Assembly (NCBI GenBank): GCA_903906325.1
Contig: CAIVJV010000073.1
Coordinates: 1-7,532, forward strand
Direction of reading: 5' to 3'
Origin: an uncultured Gemmatimonadota bacterium
Lineage (GTDB): Bacteria; Gemmatimonadota; Gemmatimonadetes; Gemmatimonadales; Gemmatimonadaceae
DNA length: 7,532 bases
The position numbers and the translations under genes were made by a program. Below the pieces are notes generated by a model. The model made no database searches and was not told the DNA's origin. It saw only the letters and a program-made list of their open reading frames with translations. This document shows, piece after piece, positions 6,483 through 7,532 of the stretch (within the stretch, counting starts at the first letter, position 1; every line of letters starts with the position of its first letter).

Positions 6483-7532
6483 TCAGGGTTTGGGCGCGAA
6501 CTGCACGCCAGCGTCCCGCACCAGACGAAGGATCCCGAGGAGATACCGCTCCCGCACTCGCTTGAACTCCGCGCCCTGACCGGTCTGGACCGAGCAGACG
6601 ACCTCCAGGTCCAGCGAAGTGGTGGTCATCCCGACCAGGCGCACCTGGAGCCCGTCGGCCCCGGTCTCGGGGAAGGTGCGGAGGAGGGCCTCGATCCCAT
6701 CCCGGAGCCGCTCGATCGCCTCCGGTGCCGTCGCGAGGGCGAGTGGGACCACGGTCCGAAAGCGGAATCGGTCGCGCTCGCCGAAGTTCTCGGCGCGCAT
6801 ATCGGCGAGCCGACCATTCGGCAGACTCACCACGGTGCGCTCGGCGGTCCGGAGCCGGGTCGACCGGAGACCGATCGCCTCCACGGTCCCCTCGATCCCG
6901 TCCACGATGATCGTGTCCCCCACGCGAAAGGGTTGATCGATCCCCAGGGCGACCGAGCCGAAGACGTTCTCGAGTGTCTTCTGCGCCGCGAAGGCGATCG
7001 CGATGCCGCCGATGCCAAGGCCGGCGAGGACCGTCCCCACCGGATACCCGAAGGCCGTGGCGACACTGAGTCCCCCGAGGAGCCCCAGCAGCACCCGGAC
7101 GATGCGGGCCCCCAACGGGATCAGGGACCGAAGCGCCGGATGCTGCGCTGCCCAGCGACTGGTCGGCGCACTCCCCTGCAGCACCCCCACCACCCGGAGG
7201 AGGGCCCAGAAGAGGGCGATGATCATCGCCGCCTGATGGAGATCGAGCATCCATCCGAGCGGCGAGGCCTCCAACGCCACCCAGCCGATCAGCGCCCGGG
7301 ACGCCAGGGCCCCCACCATCAGGACGATGGGGCCACGGAGCTCCTCCACCAGCTCGTCGTCCCACTCCGCCGCGGTGCGTGCCACGAACCGCCGCAGGAT
7401 CCATTGGATCGGCCAGAGGAGGAGTCCCCCCAGGGCCAGCGCCGCGGGGACGAGCAGGAGGAGCGCGACCCACTGCCACCAGGCGATCCCCAGTGGCCCC
7501 ATCCCCTGGAACGCCGCCGGGAGATGGTCACG
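6483..7532 (-). CDS. MscS-family mechanosensitive ion channel, probably 5'-truncated by the window
   Basis: A membrane channel that opens under membrane tension and releases solutes on hypo-osmotic shock. Counting from ATG 7502 (339 residues), hydrophobic helices lie at about 8-33, 57-78, 88-107 and 128-150. They are followed by the pore helix rich in Gly and Ala (LAGLGIGGIAIAFAAQ, 159-174), LENVFGSVALGIDQPFRVGD (177-196), the beta-domain stretch GTVEAIGLRSTRLRT (205-219) and SLPNGRL (226-232), all MscS signatures; a soluble alpha/beta C-terminal domain ends in FAPKP. The frame stays open from 7503 to the right edge (10 more codons, reading RDHLPAAFQG), and the AGGGG before ATG 7502 directly touches it, too close for a ribosome site. 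I therefore think the true start and any extra N-terminal domain lie beyond 7532. It converges on the NRAMP-like gene with 12 bp between stops. Which MscS subclass it belongs to is not resolved. Confidence 0.93.
   Translation of the reverse strand, partial: RDHLPAAFQGMGPLGIAWWQWVALLLLVPAALALGGLLLWPIQWILRRFVARTAAEWDDELVEELRGPIVLMVGALASRALIGWVALEASPLGWMLDLHQAAMIIALFWALLRVVGVLQGSAPTSRWAAQHPALRSLIPLGARIVRVLLGLLGGLSVATAFGYPVGTVLAGLGIGGIAIAFAAQKTLENVFGSVALGIDQPFRVGDTIIVDGIEGTVEAIGLRSTRLRTAERTVVSLPNGRLADMRAENFGERDRFRFRTVVPLALATAPEAIERLRDGIEALLRTFPETGADGLQVRLVGMTTTSLDLEVVCSVQTGQGAEFKRVRERYLLGILRLVRDAGVQFAPKP

Noticed and set aside
6439..7479. A 346-codon minus-strand frame overlapping the channel gene
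   Set aside because: It is shifted relative to the MscS frame, is rich in Gly/Arg/Pro, lacks membrane helices and would run into the end of the NRAMP-like gene.

Overview
This window is a compact, GC-rich (roughly two thirds G+C by eye) bacterial chromosomal segment. It holds seven protein genes and almost no intergenic DNA. I see no tRNA, rRNA, CRISPR array, insertion sequence or phage gene. The gene content (DnaE2-type polymerase, HMG-CoA lyase, GluQ, SSS and NRAMP-like transporters, MscS channel) fits a free-living, probably aerobic GC-rich bacterium. Gemmatimonadota is my best guess, but it rests only on general protein flavour and codon use and is weakly supported.

Layout, left to right. 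(1) 1-1377, plus strand: C-terminal part of the error-prone polymerase DnaE2 (ImuC), cut by the left edge. (2) 1400-2023, plus: a small Rossmann-fold NAD(P)H-binding protein, 22 bp behind dnaE2. (3) 2024-2890, minus: hydroxymethylglutaryl-CoA lyase, convergent with gene 2, with stop codons that touch. (4) A short divergent region, about 2891-2978, holds a plausible promoter for the lyase and the ribosome-binding region of gluQ. (5) 2979-6470, plus: a tight run of three genes, gluQ (tRNA-Asp queuosine glutamylation), a sodium:solute symporter, and an NRAMP-related membrane protein overlapping the symporter by 28 bp. (6) 6483-7532, minus: an MscS-type mechanosensitive channel, convergent with the NRAMP-like gene and probably running off the right edge.

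How they work together: the left part belongs to damage-induced mutagenesis. The lyase is a leucine/ketone-body catabolic enzyme without pathway neighbours here. The gluQ-symporter-NRAMP run looks like one transcript, but no shared pathway is evident. The most interesting point is the NRAMP-like protein. It lacks the canonical metal-binding residues of helices 1 and 6 and is translationally coupled to a sodium symporter, so its substrate is open. Most of the window is otherwise ordinary housekeeping and accessory metabolism; I did not find a convincing new defence or mobile system.
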